64,000 nt of DNA from Novibacillus thermophilus (GTDB taxonomy: Bacteria > Bacillota > Bacilli > Thermoactinomycetales > Novibacillaceae), in the NCBI RefSeq assembly GCF_002005165.1, contig NZ_CP019699.1:496001-560000 (forward strand), given 5' to 3'. The position numbers and the translations under genes were made by a program. The notes under the pieces were generated by a model. That model made no database searches and was not told the origin of the DNA. It saw nothing but the letters and a program-made list of their open reading frames with translations. Below are positions 51,334 through 60,516 of the stretch, in pieces (position 1 is the first letter of the stretch; each line of letters begins with the position of its first letter).

Positions 51334-52509
51334 TTACGATAACATTTTGACCGCCTGTGCAATGCGTGTCAGTCCTTCCTCTAAGGTGCTCCTCGGACAG
51401 GCGATGTTGATCCGTTCAAACCCTTCTCCCCCTGTGCCAAAAATGTACCCTTCGTCGAGGGCGACTCTCGCTTTATCCCGCATCAGCGACTCTAACTCCT
51501 TGGGCGACAGTCCGAGAGAGCGAAAGTCGAGCCAGACGAGGTACGTTCCTTCCGGTTGGATGACCTTAACTTGGGGGATGTTCTGCCGGATAAAGTCTGT
51601 TAAGAACCGAATGTTTCCCTCCAAATAGTCGAGCAGTTGATCGAGCCACGCTTCGCCGTGTCGGTAGGCCGCCTCCACGGCCGGTATGGCAAACGTGTTG
51701 CCTAAATCGAGGGCAAGGGTTTTAATCGCTGTTTTAAACGTCCTTCTGTGCCGTTCGTTAGGGATGATGATGTGCGACGCCTGCAGTCCGGCCAAATTAA
51801 ACGTTTTGCTCGGAGACGTGCACGTTATCGACTGCAGGGCGAGCGATTCGGAAAGGGAGGCGATCGGGGTATGGCGGTACCCTTTCCGGATGAGGTCGCA
51901 GTGAATGTCGTCGGAGACGATGAGGACATTGTGCTTGAGGCACAGTTGTCCCAGCTGTTCCAGTTCTTTCTTTGTCCACACACGGCCGACGGGGTTGTGC
52001 GGGTTGCACAAAATGAGGAGCTTTACTCCCGTTACGAGCTTCTGTTCCAGGTCGTCAAAATCGATCGTGTAACGCTCTCCGTCGAAGGCGAGGGGATTTT
52101 CTACAAGGGTCCGGCCGTTCCGCTTCACGGCCTGGGCGAACGGGTAGTAAACTGGCGGTTGAATCACGATGCTGTCACCCGGTTCTGTAAACGCTTGAAC
52201 GATGACGTTCAAGGCGGGAACGATCCCGGGGCTGAACACGAGCCATTCCCGTTTCACCTCAAAGTGGTGACGCCTTTTAAACCACTGCACCACGGCGTCG
52301 TCATACGAATCGGGCCGCATCGCATAACCGTAAATGCCGTGTTCGGCTTGTCGTTTCAATGCTTCGATCACGGCCGGCGGCGCTTTGAAGTCCATATCGG
52401 CCACCCACATGGGCAGTAAGTCGGCATCCCCGAAAAATTTCCCCACCCCGTCCCACTTTACCGAATACGTATTCTTCCGGTCCCATACGCGGTCAAAGTC
52501 GTACGTCAT
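51334..52509 (-). CDS. patB: PLP-dependent cystathionine beta-lyase-like enzyme (MalY/PatB family)
   Basis: This 391-residue fold-type I PLP enzyme of the MalY/PatB group has LPMWVADMDFKAPPAVIEAL, GIYGYAMRPDSYDDAVVQWF, VFSPGIVPALNVIVQAFTEP, PPVYYPF, LILCNPHNPVGRVWTKKELE, SDDIHCDL, the PLP-lysine motif SPSKTFNLAG and FERINIACPRSTLEEGL. It cleaves C–S bonds of cystathionine, cysteine or cysteine conjugates, releasing pyruvate, ammonia and a thiol. ATG 52509 is the natural start. It lies between the two-component operon and the ABC transporter, but on the other strand, so no shared regulation is evident. Confidence 0.93.
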   Translation of the reverse strand: MTYDFDRVWDRKNTYSVKWDGVGKFFGDADLLPMWVADMDFKAPPAVIEALKRQAEHGIYGYAMRPDSYDDAVVQWFKRRHHFEVKREWLVFSPGIVPALNVIVQAFTEPGDSIVIQPPVYYPFAQAVKRNGRTLVENPLAFDGERYTIDFDDLEQKLVTGVKLLILCNPHNPVGRVWTKKELEQLGQLCLKHNVLIVSDDIHCDLIRKGYRHTPIASLSESLALQSITCTSPSKTFNLAGLQASHIIIPNERHRRTFKTAIKTLALDLGNTFAIPAVEAAYRHGEAWLDQLLDYLEGNIRFLTDFIRQNIPQVKVIQPEGTYLVWLDFRSLGLSPKELESLMRDKARVALDEGYIFGTGGEGFERINIACPRSTLEEGLTRIAQAVKMLS

Positions 52510-52678
52510 CCCGCGCTCACTCCTTCCTCCATTTATATTATCAAAAAATGCGATAGAGAGCCCTGGCCCTGGGGAGAAATTGGACTCTCAAGGAAGGGTT
52601 TGCATTTAAGCTATTTTTAAGGAGTGGATAAGGCGCAGTTAAAGGTGTCCATGTACGATAGAGCGTGAGGTGAACAGT

Positions 52679-53593
52679 ATGAGTGAGATGGTGATTGAAA
52701 CGAACGCATTGACACGCCGTTACGGCAAGCGCACCGCCGTTGACCGTGTGGATCTCTGCGTGCCCCGCGGCGAAATTTACGGATTTTTAGGGCCTAACGG
52801 TGCAGGGAAGACGACGACGATCCGCATGCTGCTCGGCTTAATCCGCCCGACGGCGGGCACGGTGCGCCTTTTTGGCGAAAATTTTCATCGACACCGCATG
52901 TCCGTCTTGCGCCGGGTCGGCTCACTCGTAGAGTCGCCGTCGTATTACGGACACTTGACCGGAGCGGAGAATCTGGAAGTCGTGAGGCGGTTACTCGGTG
53001 CACCGAAGAAACGCATCGCGGAAGCACTGGAAATCGTGCGCTTGACAGAGGCGGCCGACCGCCCAGTGAAAGGGTACTCCCTCGGCATGAAGCAACGGCT
53101 GGGCATTGCAATCGCACTGCTCGGTCATCCGGAACTGCTCATTTTAGACGAGCCGACGAACGGACTCGATCCGGCCGGCATTCAGGAAATGCGCCGTTTA
53201 ATTAAAGACATGCCCCGGAAGTACGGGATGACGGTGCTCGTCTCAAGTCATTTGCTCAGTGAGATCGACCAAATCTCGACGCAAGTCGGGATCATCCACG
53301 AGGGGAGATTAATTTTTCAAGACCGCATCGAAGCGCTCCGCCAGAAAAGCGGGCCGCGTACAGCCATTGGCGTGGATCGGATGCGTGAGGCCAGTGCCGT
53401 GCTGGAAGGGAGCGGATGGCGACCGCACATAGAAGACGGTTTGCTCTGGTTGGATGAAACGGAACCGGAGCAGGTGAGCCGGGTGAATGCCTTGCTCGTG
53501 AAGAACGGCTTTTCTGTTTACCGGCTTGAGGAAGTGAAACCGTCCCTTGAAGAGGTGTTCCTCGAATTGACGGGAAAGGGGAACAGCCTATGA
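52679..53593 (+). CDS. ABC transporter ATP-binding protein, BcrA-type
   Basis: This 304-residue ATPase has Walker A GPNGAGKTTT (about residues 36–45), signature YSLGMKQRLGIAIALL, Walker B LLILDEPTNGLDPAGIQEMR and LVSSHLLSEIDQI. These are the marks of the BcrA/NukF/SpaF group that exports bacitracin or lantibiotics. The C-terminal 90 residues form the usual regulatory tail ending in SLEEVFLELTGKG. ATG 52679 is preferred to GTG 52670 because GTGAGGTG precedes it. Its stop overlaps the first permease gene (ATGA). With two permeases and UppP downstream it forms a likely antibiotic-resistance operon. Confidence 0.93.
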   Translation: MSEMVIETNALTRRYGKRTAVDRVDLCVPRGEIYGFLGPNGAGKTTTIRMLLGLIRPTAGTVRLFGENFHRHRMSVLRRVGSLVESPSYYGHLTGAENLEVVRRLLGAPKKRIAEALEIVRLTEAADRPVKGYSLGMKQRLGIAIALLGHPELLILDEPTNGLDPAGIQEMRRLIKDMPRKYGMTVLVSSHLLSEIDQISTQVGIIHEGRLIFQDRIEALRQKSGPRTAIGVDRMREASAVLEGSGWRPHIEDGLLWLDETEPEQVSRVNALLVKNGFSVYRLEEVKPSLEEVFLELTGKGNSL

Positions 53594-54318
53594 TGGGGCG
53601 CATTTTGTCGGCAGACCGGTTGAAGGCAAAGCGGACGTGGATCGGGATTTTAGTCGTGCTCGGCCCGTTGGGGGTCATCAGTTTACAGGCGGTGAACTAC
53701 GGCTTACGCTATGACTTCTTGGTTACACCCGGTTCGGACGTGTGGGGGGATCTGGTCCGAAACATACATCAGATACTCGTTCCGACGCTGCTCCTCGGCA
53801 TCACCCTGTTAGCCTCGATGTTGGCCGGGCTTGAACACCAGGCGCAGGCGTGGAAACTGATATTAGCCTTGCCCGTTTCGAAGGTTCACGTCTACGTGGG
53901 GAAATTTCTGCGACTTGCAGTCCTGTTGTTGATCTCAGCCTCCCTGGCAGGAATCGGGACGGTTTTGCTCGGTGTAAGTTTAGGATTTGGCCCGGAGATT
54001 CCGTGGGTGATGGCGTTAGGTGAAGGGTATTTCCCTTACCTTGCGGCGTTTCCGGTCATGGCCCTGCAACTTTGGGTATCTATGCTCGTGCGAAATCAAG
54101 CCTTTCCGATGACACTCGGGATTATTGGGGTTATGATGTCGTCGTCTCTGTCGTTTAATGCGTCGTTGAACTGGGTTCCGTGGGCATATCCCGTACTTGC
54201 AGCTCCTTTGGAAGCAGGACGCTACAATCCGGAAAAATGGATAGCGGTCGGGCTCGTTGTAGGTGCGGCCTTGTTGTTGATCGGGGCGCTTCACTTTGCC
54301 AAGCGAGACGTGAAGTAG
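53590..54318 (+). CDS. ABC-2 permease of the BcrA-type transporter (first)
   Basis: This 242-residue protein begins GRILSADRLKAKRTWIGILV and has six helices. Typical permease elements of the lantibiotic/bacitracin immunity group are LLASMLAGLEHQAQAWKLIL then ALPVSKVHVYVGKFLRLAVL, and the ending ALLLIGALHFAKRDVK. It overlaps the ATPase stop. The product is homologous to the next permease; both share the HQ/HLNGGWK...LPVS.SHVY pattern. The two probably form a heterodimer. Confidence 0.9.
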   Translation: MMGRILSADRLKAKRTWIGILVVLGPLGVISLQAVNYGLRYDFLVTPGSDVWGDLVRNIHQILVPTLLLGITLLASMLAGLEHQAQAWKLILALPVSKVHVYVGKFLRLAVLLLISASLAGIGTVLLGVSLGFGPEIPWVMALGEGYFPYLAAFPVMALQLWVSMLVRNQAFPMTLGIIGVMMSSSLSFNASLNWVPWAYPVLAAPLEAGRYNPEKWIAVGLVVGAALLLIGALHFAKRDVK

Positions 54319-54394
54319 TGCACTTGCGGGCTACAACTTAATTTATTGACATGCTTAAATGTATGAACAACGACGGAATGAAAGGGTGAATTCG

Positions 54395-55132
54395 ATGTTT
54401 GGACGTGTACTCGCTGCGGAGCTGATGAAAACGAAACGTTCCCTCGTGTGGGTGCTGGTCTTAATCGGTCCGTTACTCACTTCCTTGCAAATGATGGGGA
54501 TAGACCCGTCAAACCAGGTAGACGGGATGAATGAGTGGGAGACGTTGTACACTTTCTCGGTCCTTCTGTACGCCATGCTGTTCCTTCCCCTCTTGACCGG
54601 CGTGCTGTCTGCTTTTGTCTGCCGCTTTGAACATTTAAACGGCGGGTGGAAACAAGTGCTTGCCCTTCCCGTGTCCCGTTCCCACGTTTATTTGGCTAAA
54701 CTGCTTGTCGTTGCCGGTTTGCTGGGAGCGACACAGTCTGTTTTCCTTCTTCTCATTCTACTCGTTGGAGTCGTAAAAGGGATCGATGTCCCTATCCCGT
54801 GGGATTTCTTGTTGAGGGGAATTGCAGGCGGTTGGATCGCCGCTCTGCCGCTAGCCGCCTTGCAAATGTGGGTTTCCGCCATCTGGCGCAGCTTCGGTGC
54901 GCCGTTAGCTCTCAACGTCGTGTTGACTCTGCCCGCGGTTCTCATCGCCAATTCGGAAACATTCGGCCCCTTTTATCCGTGGGCCCAGCCGCTTTTGGCC
55001 ATGAGTCCGCAAGAAGGTGACGCCATGTTCAACGTATCGCTGGAAACGTTGTTTATCGTCATGATCGGGGGATTTCTGACGGCCCTGATCGGGGGCTGGT
55101 GGACGTTTGTGCGGCGAGATGTGACGGCTTAG
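54395..55132 (+). CDS. ABC-2 permease of the BcrA-type transporter (second)
   Basis: This 245-residue protein starts MFGRVLAAELMKTKRSLVWV, with GAAAGGGTG upstream of ATG 54395; an earlier in-frame ATG at 54359 is not supported by a ribosome site. Six helices are predicted, with FVCRFEHLNGGWKQVLALPV, SRSHVYLAKLLVVAGLLGAT, LAALQMWVSAIWRSFGAPLA and the end GGWWTFVRRDV. It is a paralogue of the permease at 53590. The 76-base gap before it has no terminator, so the three genes are one operon. Confidence 0.9.
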   Translation: MFGRVLAAELMKTKRSLVWVLVLIGPLLTSLQMMGIDPSNQVDGMNEWETLYTFSVLLYAMLFLPLLTGVLSAFVCRFEHLNGGWKQVLALPVSRSHVYLAKLLVVAGLLGATQSVFLLLILLVGVVKGIDVPIPWDFLLRGIAGGWIAALPLAALQMWVSAIWRSFGAPLALNVVLTLPAVLIANSETFGPFYPWAQPLLAMSPQEGDAMFNVSLETLFIVMIGGFLTALIGGWWTFVRRDVTA

Positions 55133-55156
55133 ACCTAACTACAATTAGACTAATGA

Positions 55157-55243
55157 CTTTTGGAGTCACAGAGTCGTGTTAGGCCAACCCGCTTAATCAA
55201 TTTGACTATCGCGGTTACAATCTTTTGGAGCCACAGAGTCGTG
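55157..55243 (+). repeat. pair of 22-bp direct repeats, 65 bases apart
   Basis: CTTTTGGAGTCACAGAGTCGTG (split for brevity: CTTTTGGAGT then CACAGAGTCGTG, 55157–55178) recurs at 55222–55243 with one change (T to C at the tenth base). They lie between the ABC transporter and uppP. They could bind a regulator or be the trace of a small repeat family; no other copies were noticed in the window. Confidence 0.6.
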
Positions 55244-55349
55244 CGAGACCTCCCACGACGCTTCACGTTAGATGCAGTTCTCACAAGAATAGAAGGTGAT
55301 ATGTAATATGGATAAATCGAATCACATTCTAACTGAATGCATGCGGACA

Positions 55350-55358
55350 TGCTATAAT
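55350..55358 (+). promoter_or_regulatory. extended -10 promoter upstream of uppP
   Basis: TGCTATAAT is a perfect extended -10 box. No good -35 lies at the usual distance, which extended -10 promoters tolerate. The start of uppP is 90 bases downstream. Confidence 0.5.
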
Positions 55359-55447
55359 GGGAAAAGATTAGAGTCCAGAATCTATGAATATTGCGTGAAA
55401 TTAAAAGATAGGATGTAACAGAAGCAAAAAGTTCGCGGAGGCGCCAC

Positions 55448-56266
55448 ATGACAGACGGATTCATGATCATCGTCAAGTACTTGTTTTTAGGGTTGATACA
55501 GGGAGTGACCGAGCCGATTCCCATCTCGTCCAGCGGTCACCTTGTCATTGTAGAAGCGTTGCTCGGTTTGAGAATCGAAGGGTTGAGTTTTGAAGTATTT
55601 GTCAACTTCGCTTCCCTCATTGCGGTGTTAATCGTGTTTCGGGAGGACATCGCTCGCATTGTACGCCACACGGTACGTTACAGTTTGACGCGGGACAAGG
55701 AATCGAGGTCAGAGTTTTCGTTTGCGATGTATATCGTCATCGGCACGATTCCGGCAGCCGTATTGGGGATTCTGTTTGAGGATTGGATCGAGAGCTCGGT
55801 GAAAGGCGGAGTGAAAATCGTCGGGGTGACGCTCCTCATCACAGGTGTGGCGCTCTGGCTCATTCGGAAACTGAGGGGACACAAAGGGGAAAAACATTTA
55901 ACCGTCAAAGACGCCTTCATCGTCGGTCTTGCGCAAGCTGTCGCCCTCATCCCCGGCGTCAGCCGTTCCGGCGCGACGATCGTCGGCGCCATGGCCTTAG
56001 GGTTGGATCGCGATACGGCCTTAAGGTATTCCTTCTTGCTGTACATCCCGGTCAGTCTCGGCGGCATGGTCTTGAAAGCGTCGGACATCGTGACGGATCC
56101 GCTGATGGCGACGCTCGCTATTCCGTATGCGGTGGCGTTTATCGCCTCGTTTATCGCCTCGTACTTTGCCCTAAAGTGGTTTATTGACATTATGCGCAGC
56201 GGCAAGCTAGGTTATTTTTCCATTTACTGTTGGGTCGTCGGACTGCTCGTCGTCCTGTTTTTGTAA
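55448..56266 (+). CDS. uppP: undecaprenyl-diphosphate phosphatase UppP/BacA
   Basis: This 272-residue membrane enzyme has the two active-site motifs of the BacA family: [19 protein letters not shown] (near residues 19–37) and [19 protein letters not shown] (near 167–190), and about eight helices. It removes a phosphate from undecaprenyl pyrophosphate to recycle the cell-wall lipid carrier, and extra UppP gives bacitracin resistance. The location directly after a BcrA-type transporter, and downstream of a two-component system, makes a bacitracin-like defence role likely. ATG 55448 has GCGGAGGCG upstream. Confidence 0.95.
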   Translation: MTDGFMIIVKYLFLGLIQGVTEPIPISSSGHLVIVEALLGLRIEGLSFEVFVNFASLIAVLIVFREDIARIVRHTVRYSLTRDKESRSEFSFAMYIVIGTIPAAVLGILFEDWIESSVKGGVKIVGVTLLITGVALWLIRKLRGHKGEKHLTVKDAFIVGLAQAVALIPGVSRSGATIVGAMALGLDRDTALRYSFLLYIPVSLGGMVLKASDIVTDPLMATLAIPYAVAFIASFIASYFALKWFIDIMRSGKLGYFSIYCWVVGLLVVLFL

Positions 56267-56453
56267 TGCGGACTGTAATAACATGTCGTTCCTAAGGCAA
56301 TTTCTAATGTGTGGCCTTTATGAGATCAGAACTCTGCCGGTGGATGTAAACCGTTCCTCATCGGGACCTATCTCTTCAGCTGGGGTGTCGTACAACCAGG
56401 CATCGGCGGGACCCCAGAGCATTTGTGTTCCTCGACACACTATTTCACAAAAC

Positions 56454-56481
56454 TTGGCGGCGCCTTGAGACGTGTTATAAT
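56454..56481 (+). promoter_or_regulatory. sigma-A promoter of ispG
   Basis: TTGGCG, a 16-base spacer and TATAAT are followed by an 80-base leader before ispG. Elsewhere the gap 56267–56560 shows no gene. Confidence 0.65.
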
Positions 56482-56560
56482 GGGAGGGGTGATTCAATAC
56501 AGAAAGAAGGACCTTTTTTACTATATAGATGTCTCGATTTTATGGGAAAGGGCGGTCGCT

Positions 56561-57649
56561 ATGTATCATCGCACCGAAACACGTCCAGTCCGGGTCGGAG
56601 ATCTGACCATCGGGGGAAACGACCAGGTGATCATTCAAAGTATGACGACGACGAAGACGGAAGACGTGGAAGCCACGGTGGCAGAGATTCACCGACTGGA
56701 AGAAGCCGGCTGTCAAATCGTTCGCGTGGCGTGCCCAAACATGCGGGCGGCCGAGGCCATACCCGAAATTAAGAAGCGCATCCACATTCCGCTCGTCGCC
56801 GACATTCACTTTGATTACCGTTTGGCGTTAAAGGCGATTGAAGGCGGAGTGGATAAGATCCGCATCAATCCGGGCAACATCGGGAAGCGCGAACGGGTGG
56901 AAGCAGTAGTCAGAGCCGCGAAAGAGAAGGGCATCCCGATCCGCATCGGGGTTAACGCTGGTTCGCTGGAGAAGCGTATTCTAGACAAATACGGGTACCC
57001 GACGGCAGACGGGATGGTGGAAAGCGCCTTGTTCCACATCGGTATCTTGGAGGAACTCGATTTTCACGATATCGTCGTGTCACTGAAGGCGTCCCACGTT
57101 CCCTTGGCCATTGAAGCGTACGAAAAGGCGGCCGAAGCGTTTAATTATCCACTGCACCTAGGAATTACGGAATCGGGGACCCTCTTTTCCGGAACGGTTA
57201 AAAGTGCCGCCGGTTTGGGAGCCATTTTGTCGAGGGGCATCGGATCGACGATACGCATCTCCTTAAGCGCGGATCCAGTAGAAGAAGTGAAAGTCGCTCG
57301 GGAACTGTTGAAATCGTTCGGTCTCGTGTCCAATGCCGCCACCCTCGTCTCTTGTCCGACGTGCGGCCGGATCGAGATCGATTTGATTAAAGTGGCCAAC
57401 GAAGTAGAAGAGTACATCGCCAATTTGCAGGTGCCATTGAAAGTGTCCGTCCTCGGCTGTGCCGTGAACGGCCCGGGGGAAGCCCGGGAAGCCGATATCG
57501 GCATCGCCGGCGGCCGGGGTGAAGGGCTATTGTTCCGTCACGGCAAAATCATCCGCAAAGTACCGGAGGAAACGATGGTGGAAGAGTTGAAAAAGGAAAT
57601 CGATAAAATGGCGGAGGAGTATGCCCAGAAAAAGGAAAAAAAAGCCTAA
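56561..57649 (+). CDS. ispG: 4-hydroxy-3-methylbut-2-enyl diphosphate synthase IspG (GcpE)
   Basis: This 362-residue enzyme of the non-mevalonate isoprenoid pathway has [71 protein letters not shown] and [20 protein letters not shown]. The iron–sulfur cysteines lie in [13 protein letters not shown] and [23 protein letters not shown] 56561 is chosen because GAAAGGGCGG precedes it; the 46 upstream in-frame residues are not protein-like. It makes HMBPP in the cytosol with a [4Fe-4S] cluster. It stands alone, followed by pgi 125 bases later. Confidence 0.96.
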   Translation: MYHRTETRPVRVGDLTIGGNDQVIIQSMTTTKTEDVEATVAEIHRLEEAGCQIVRVACPNMRAAEAIPEIKKRIHIPLVADIHFDYRLALKAIEGGVDKIRINPGNIGKRERVEAVVRAAKEKGIPIRIGVNAGSLEKRILDKYGYPTADGMVESALFHIGILEELDFHDIVVSLKASHVPLAIEAYEKAAEAFNYPLHLGITESGTLFSGTVKSAAGLGAILSRGIGSTIRISLSADPVEEVKVARELLKSFGLVSNAATLVSCPTCGRIEIDLIKVANEVEEYIANLQVPLKVSVLGCAVNGPGEAREADIGIAGGRGEGLLFRHGKIIRKVPEETMVEELKKEIDKMAEEYAQKKEKKA

Positions 57650-57774
57650 TAACGCCTTAGTGCGGACTGCTGTTGTCCCAGCCGCATTCTCTTGACGTTG
57701 AGCTGTTCGCTCGTGGGAAGGCGGCTCTTCCTTCCCCCCTTTGTTCCCCGTTATTAAATTCGGAAGGTGGTTTC

Positions 57775-59129
57775 ATGACAAAAACATTGCGCTTTGATTA
57801 CCAAACGGCCCTTCCTTTTTTTAGTGAGCACGAATTAGAGTACTTGGCCCCGCTGTCGCGTTGGCTCACGACCAACTGCACCAGCAGTCTGGGGCCGGGC
57901 GCGACTTTCTCGGATGGGTCGAGTGGCCGAACGAGTACGACCGCGATGAGTTTATGCGCATTCAACAAGCGGCGGAGCGCATCAGGCGTGACTCCGATGC
58001 CGTGGTCGTCATCGGCATTGGCGGGTCTTACCTCGGAGCAAAAGCCGCGATTGAGATGCTCACCCACTCCTTCCACAATCAACTGCCAAAAGAAAAGCGC
58101 AACACACCGGAAGTGTACTTCGCCGGACAGAACATCAGCTCGACGTACATCTCCCACTTGTTTGACGTTCTTCACGAAAAGGACGTCTCTGTCATCGTCA
58201 TTTCTAAGTCGGGAACGACGACAGAACCGGCCATTGCCTTCCGGCTGTTTCGCAAATTTATGGAGCACAAATACGGCGTCGAAGAGTCGCGCAAACGGAT
58301 TTACGCGACGACAGACCGCAAGCGGGGCGCTTTGAAACAGCTGGCAGATGCGGAAGGGTATGAGACGTTTGTCATCCCTGACGACATCGGCGGACGTTTC
58401 TCCGTGCTGACCCCCGTCGGAATGCTCCCGATCGCGGCGGCGGGCATTGACATCGGAGCCATCATGGAAGGAGCGAGGGAAGCCGCTGAACGCTACCGCA
58501 ACCCTTCGCTAGATGAGAATGACTGTTATCAATATGCGGCCTTGCGCAACGTGTTATACCGTAAAGGCAAGACGACCGAGCTATTGGTCAATTACGAACC
58601 GGCGCTACACTACGTGGCTGAATGGTGGAAGCAACTGTACGGGGAGAGCGAGGGGAAAGACGGGAAAGGCATTTTCCCTGCTGCTGCCGACTTTTCCACC
58701 GATTTACACTCATTGGGCCAGTACATACAGGAAGGGATGCGCCACCTATTTGAAACCGTGCTGTTCGTGCAGAACGTCCGTGAACCGGTGACGATTGAAG
58801 AGGATGAAGGCAATTTAGACAAGTTAAACTACTTGGCCGGCGAGACGATGGAACATGTCAACAAGAAGGCGTTTGAAGGAACGCTCTTGGCCCACACGGA
58901 CGGAGGGGTGCCGAATGTCGTCCTCGAGCTTCCGGATGTGAGCCCCCGCACGTTCGGACAACTCGTATACTTTTTTGAAAAAGCCTGCGGCGTCAGCGGA
59001 TACCTTCTCGGGGTCAATCCGTTCGACCAGCCCGGCGTCGAAGCGTACAAGAGAAACATGTTTGCACTCCTCGGCAAACCGGGATTTGAACAGGAAAAGG
59101 CGGCTTTGCACAATCGGTTGGGCAGGTAA
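57775..59129 (+). pseudogene. pgi: glucose-6-phosphate isomerase, frameshifted near the N-terminus
   Basis: ATG 57775 follows GGAAGGTGG and gives [20 protein letters not shown] then APLSR; at about 57858–57861 one base is lacking. The next frame continues [95 protein letters not shown] and [20 protein letters not shown] to the stop at 59129. The repaired length of about 451 residues equals Bacillus/Geobacillus-type Pgi. It converts glucose-6-phosphate to fructose-6-phosphate. As this is a core enzyme, the break is probably a sequencing error or is compensated elsewhere; the stretch around it is not a long G-run. Confidence 0.88.
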
Positions 59130-59529
59130 TGAGGATACAACCCCAGCTTGCTCTCCACTACCGTCATACCACTTCTGGCATTTTGGGGCTTTTTGCATGG
59201 GAATGGCCATCGAGAAAGAGTCGTTAAGGTTGCACCGTCAGGGCAGCCTTTTTTGTGTCGTCACCCCCCCACTGTCTGCGGGTCTTACAGCAGCGACGGT
59301 GTGGCTACCTTTTTCGTGGAGCATGTCCTTAACTCGCTCCATGTGATCGGCAGCTGTAGCCGCTGACTTTTCCGCCGTAAGTGGACCCGTCCGTTCCGTC
59401 GGGTGTCTCGTTTGTATTGACGGCTTCTCTTTCATAGGATATGATAGCAGTAAATATAATTAATTAATTTAATAAAGAATTTTGTACGACGGTTAAACTT
59501 AGTGGTTTAGTCGGAGAGGAGGGCCTGTA
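59130..59529. other. 400-base non-coding region between pgi and galT
   Basis: I see no convincing gene. A reverse-strand frame of 65 codons (59238–59435) has a plain hydrophilic product but no ribosome site. The last 80 bases are AT-rich (TAATTAATTAATTTAATAAAG) and probably hold the gal promoter. Confidence 0.55.
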
Positions 59530-60516
59530 GTGGCGGAATTGCGATACAACCCTTTGTTGAGAGACTGGACGATTGTCGCTTCCAATCGTCAAAAACGGCC
59601 GCATCTGCCGAAAGATTTTTGTCCGTTTTGTCCCGGATCGGGTCAAGTGCCAGACCGTTATGACGTTTACAAGTACGACAACGACTTTCCGGCTTTAATG
59701 CCTGACCCGCCTGAGCCCGACCCTGTCGGCACTCCTTTGTACAAGGCGGAGCCATCGTACGGAAAGTGTGAAGTCATTCTGTACTCTCCCGATCACACGG
59801 CGGCGTTGTCGGATTTACCCGTAGAGCACGTCGAAAAAATCGTCGCTCTCTGGACGGAACGCTTCGCTGAACTATGCCAGGACCCGCGCCACAAATACGT
59901 CATGATTTTTGAAAACCGCGGCGAGGAAGTCGGGGTGACGATGCCCCATCCACACGGGCAAATTTATGCCTACCCGGTCATACCGCTCAAAATCAAAACA
60001 GAATTAGCCAGTTGCCAAGCGCACTATGAGCAGACGGGACACTGCCTGTTGTGCGACATGAATGAAGAGGAGAAGCGCTTTGGACAGCGCATCGTTGCCG
60101 AGAACGAGCATTTTATCTGCTATTTGCCTTACTTTACCGACTACCCTTACGGCGTCTTTATCGTCAGTCGGGCGCACAAGACGGCAATTACTGATTTTAA
60201 TAAGGCGGAGAGAAAAAGTCTGGCTGAGATGCTGAAGAATGTGACCGGGGCCATGGATCTTATCTACGACCGCCTGTTTCCGTACATGATGGTCATGCAC
60301 CAACGCCCTGTCAGCAGTGATGTCGAAGACTACTATCACTTTCACATTGAATTTTATCCGCCCCTTAGGGACAAAGACAAGATCAAGTACTACGCGTCGT
60401 CAGAAATGGGGGCTTGGGCGGCGACCAACCCCCGTTCGGTAGAGGAAACGGCACCTGTGTTAAGGGAAGCTTATCGCCGCTTTCTGAACAGAACCGAGGG
60501 GGAGGGAGAAAGGTGA
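59530..60516 (+). CDS. galT: galactose-1-phosphate uridylyltransferase GalT
   Basis: This 328-residue enzyme of the HIT-like GalT class has ELRYNPLLRDWTIVASNRQK, the zinc-binding CPFCPGSG pair and CLLC, the catalytic VTMPHPHGQIYAYP (His-Pro-His near residue 140), and late HQRP and YHFHIEFYPP. It swaps UMP between UDP-glucose and galactose-1-phosphate. GTG 59530 follows GGAGAGGAGG. It is the first gene of a galT-galK pair with galE close by; the stop overlaps galK by a GTGA. This is the standard Leloir route, alongside the oxidative route at 13.9–18.4 kb. Confidence 0.95.
   Translation: MAELRYNPLLRDWTIVASNRQKRPHLPKDFCPFCPGSGQVPDRYDVYKYDNDFPALMPDPPEPDPVGTPLYKAEPSYGKCEVILYSPDHTAALSDLPVEHVEKIVALWTERFAELCQDPRHKYVMIFENRGEEVGVTMPHPHGQIYAYPVIPLKIKTELASCQAHYEQTGHCLLCDMNEEEKRFGQRIVAENEHFICYLPYFTDYPYGVFIVSRAHKTAITDFNKAERKSLAEMLKNVTGAMDLIYDRLFPYMMVMHQRPVSSDVEDYYHFHIEFYPPLRDKDKIKYYASSEMGAWAATNPRSVEETAPVLREAYRRFLNRTEGEGER

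Larger units (their letters stand above)
55133..55447. other. non-coding gap between ABC transporter and uppP
   Basis: Holds two 22-bp direct repeats and an extended -10 promoter for uppP, given as separate entries. No gene is supported; the reverse-strand open frame across it shows no ribosome site or known domain. Confidence 0.6.

Noticed and set aside
55150-55524. Reverse-strand frame of 124 codons overlapping the uppP start
   Set aside because: It spans the direct repeats and the uppP promoter, has no ribosome site and runs into uppP coding sequence.
59238-59435. Reverse-strand frame of 65 codons between pgi and galT
   Set aside because: No ribosome binding site, no recognisable motif, and composition as expected from chance in this GC-rich stretch.
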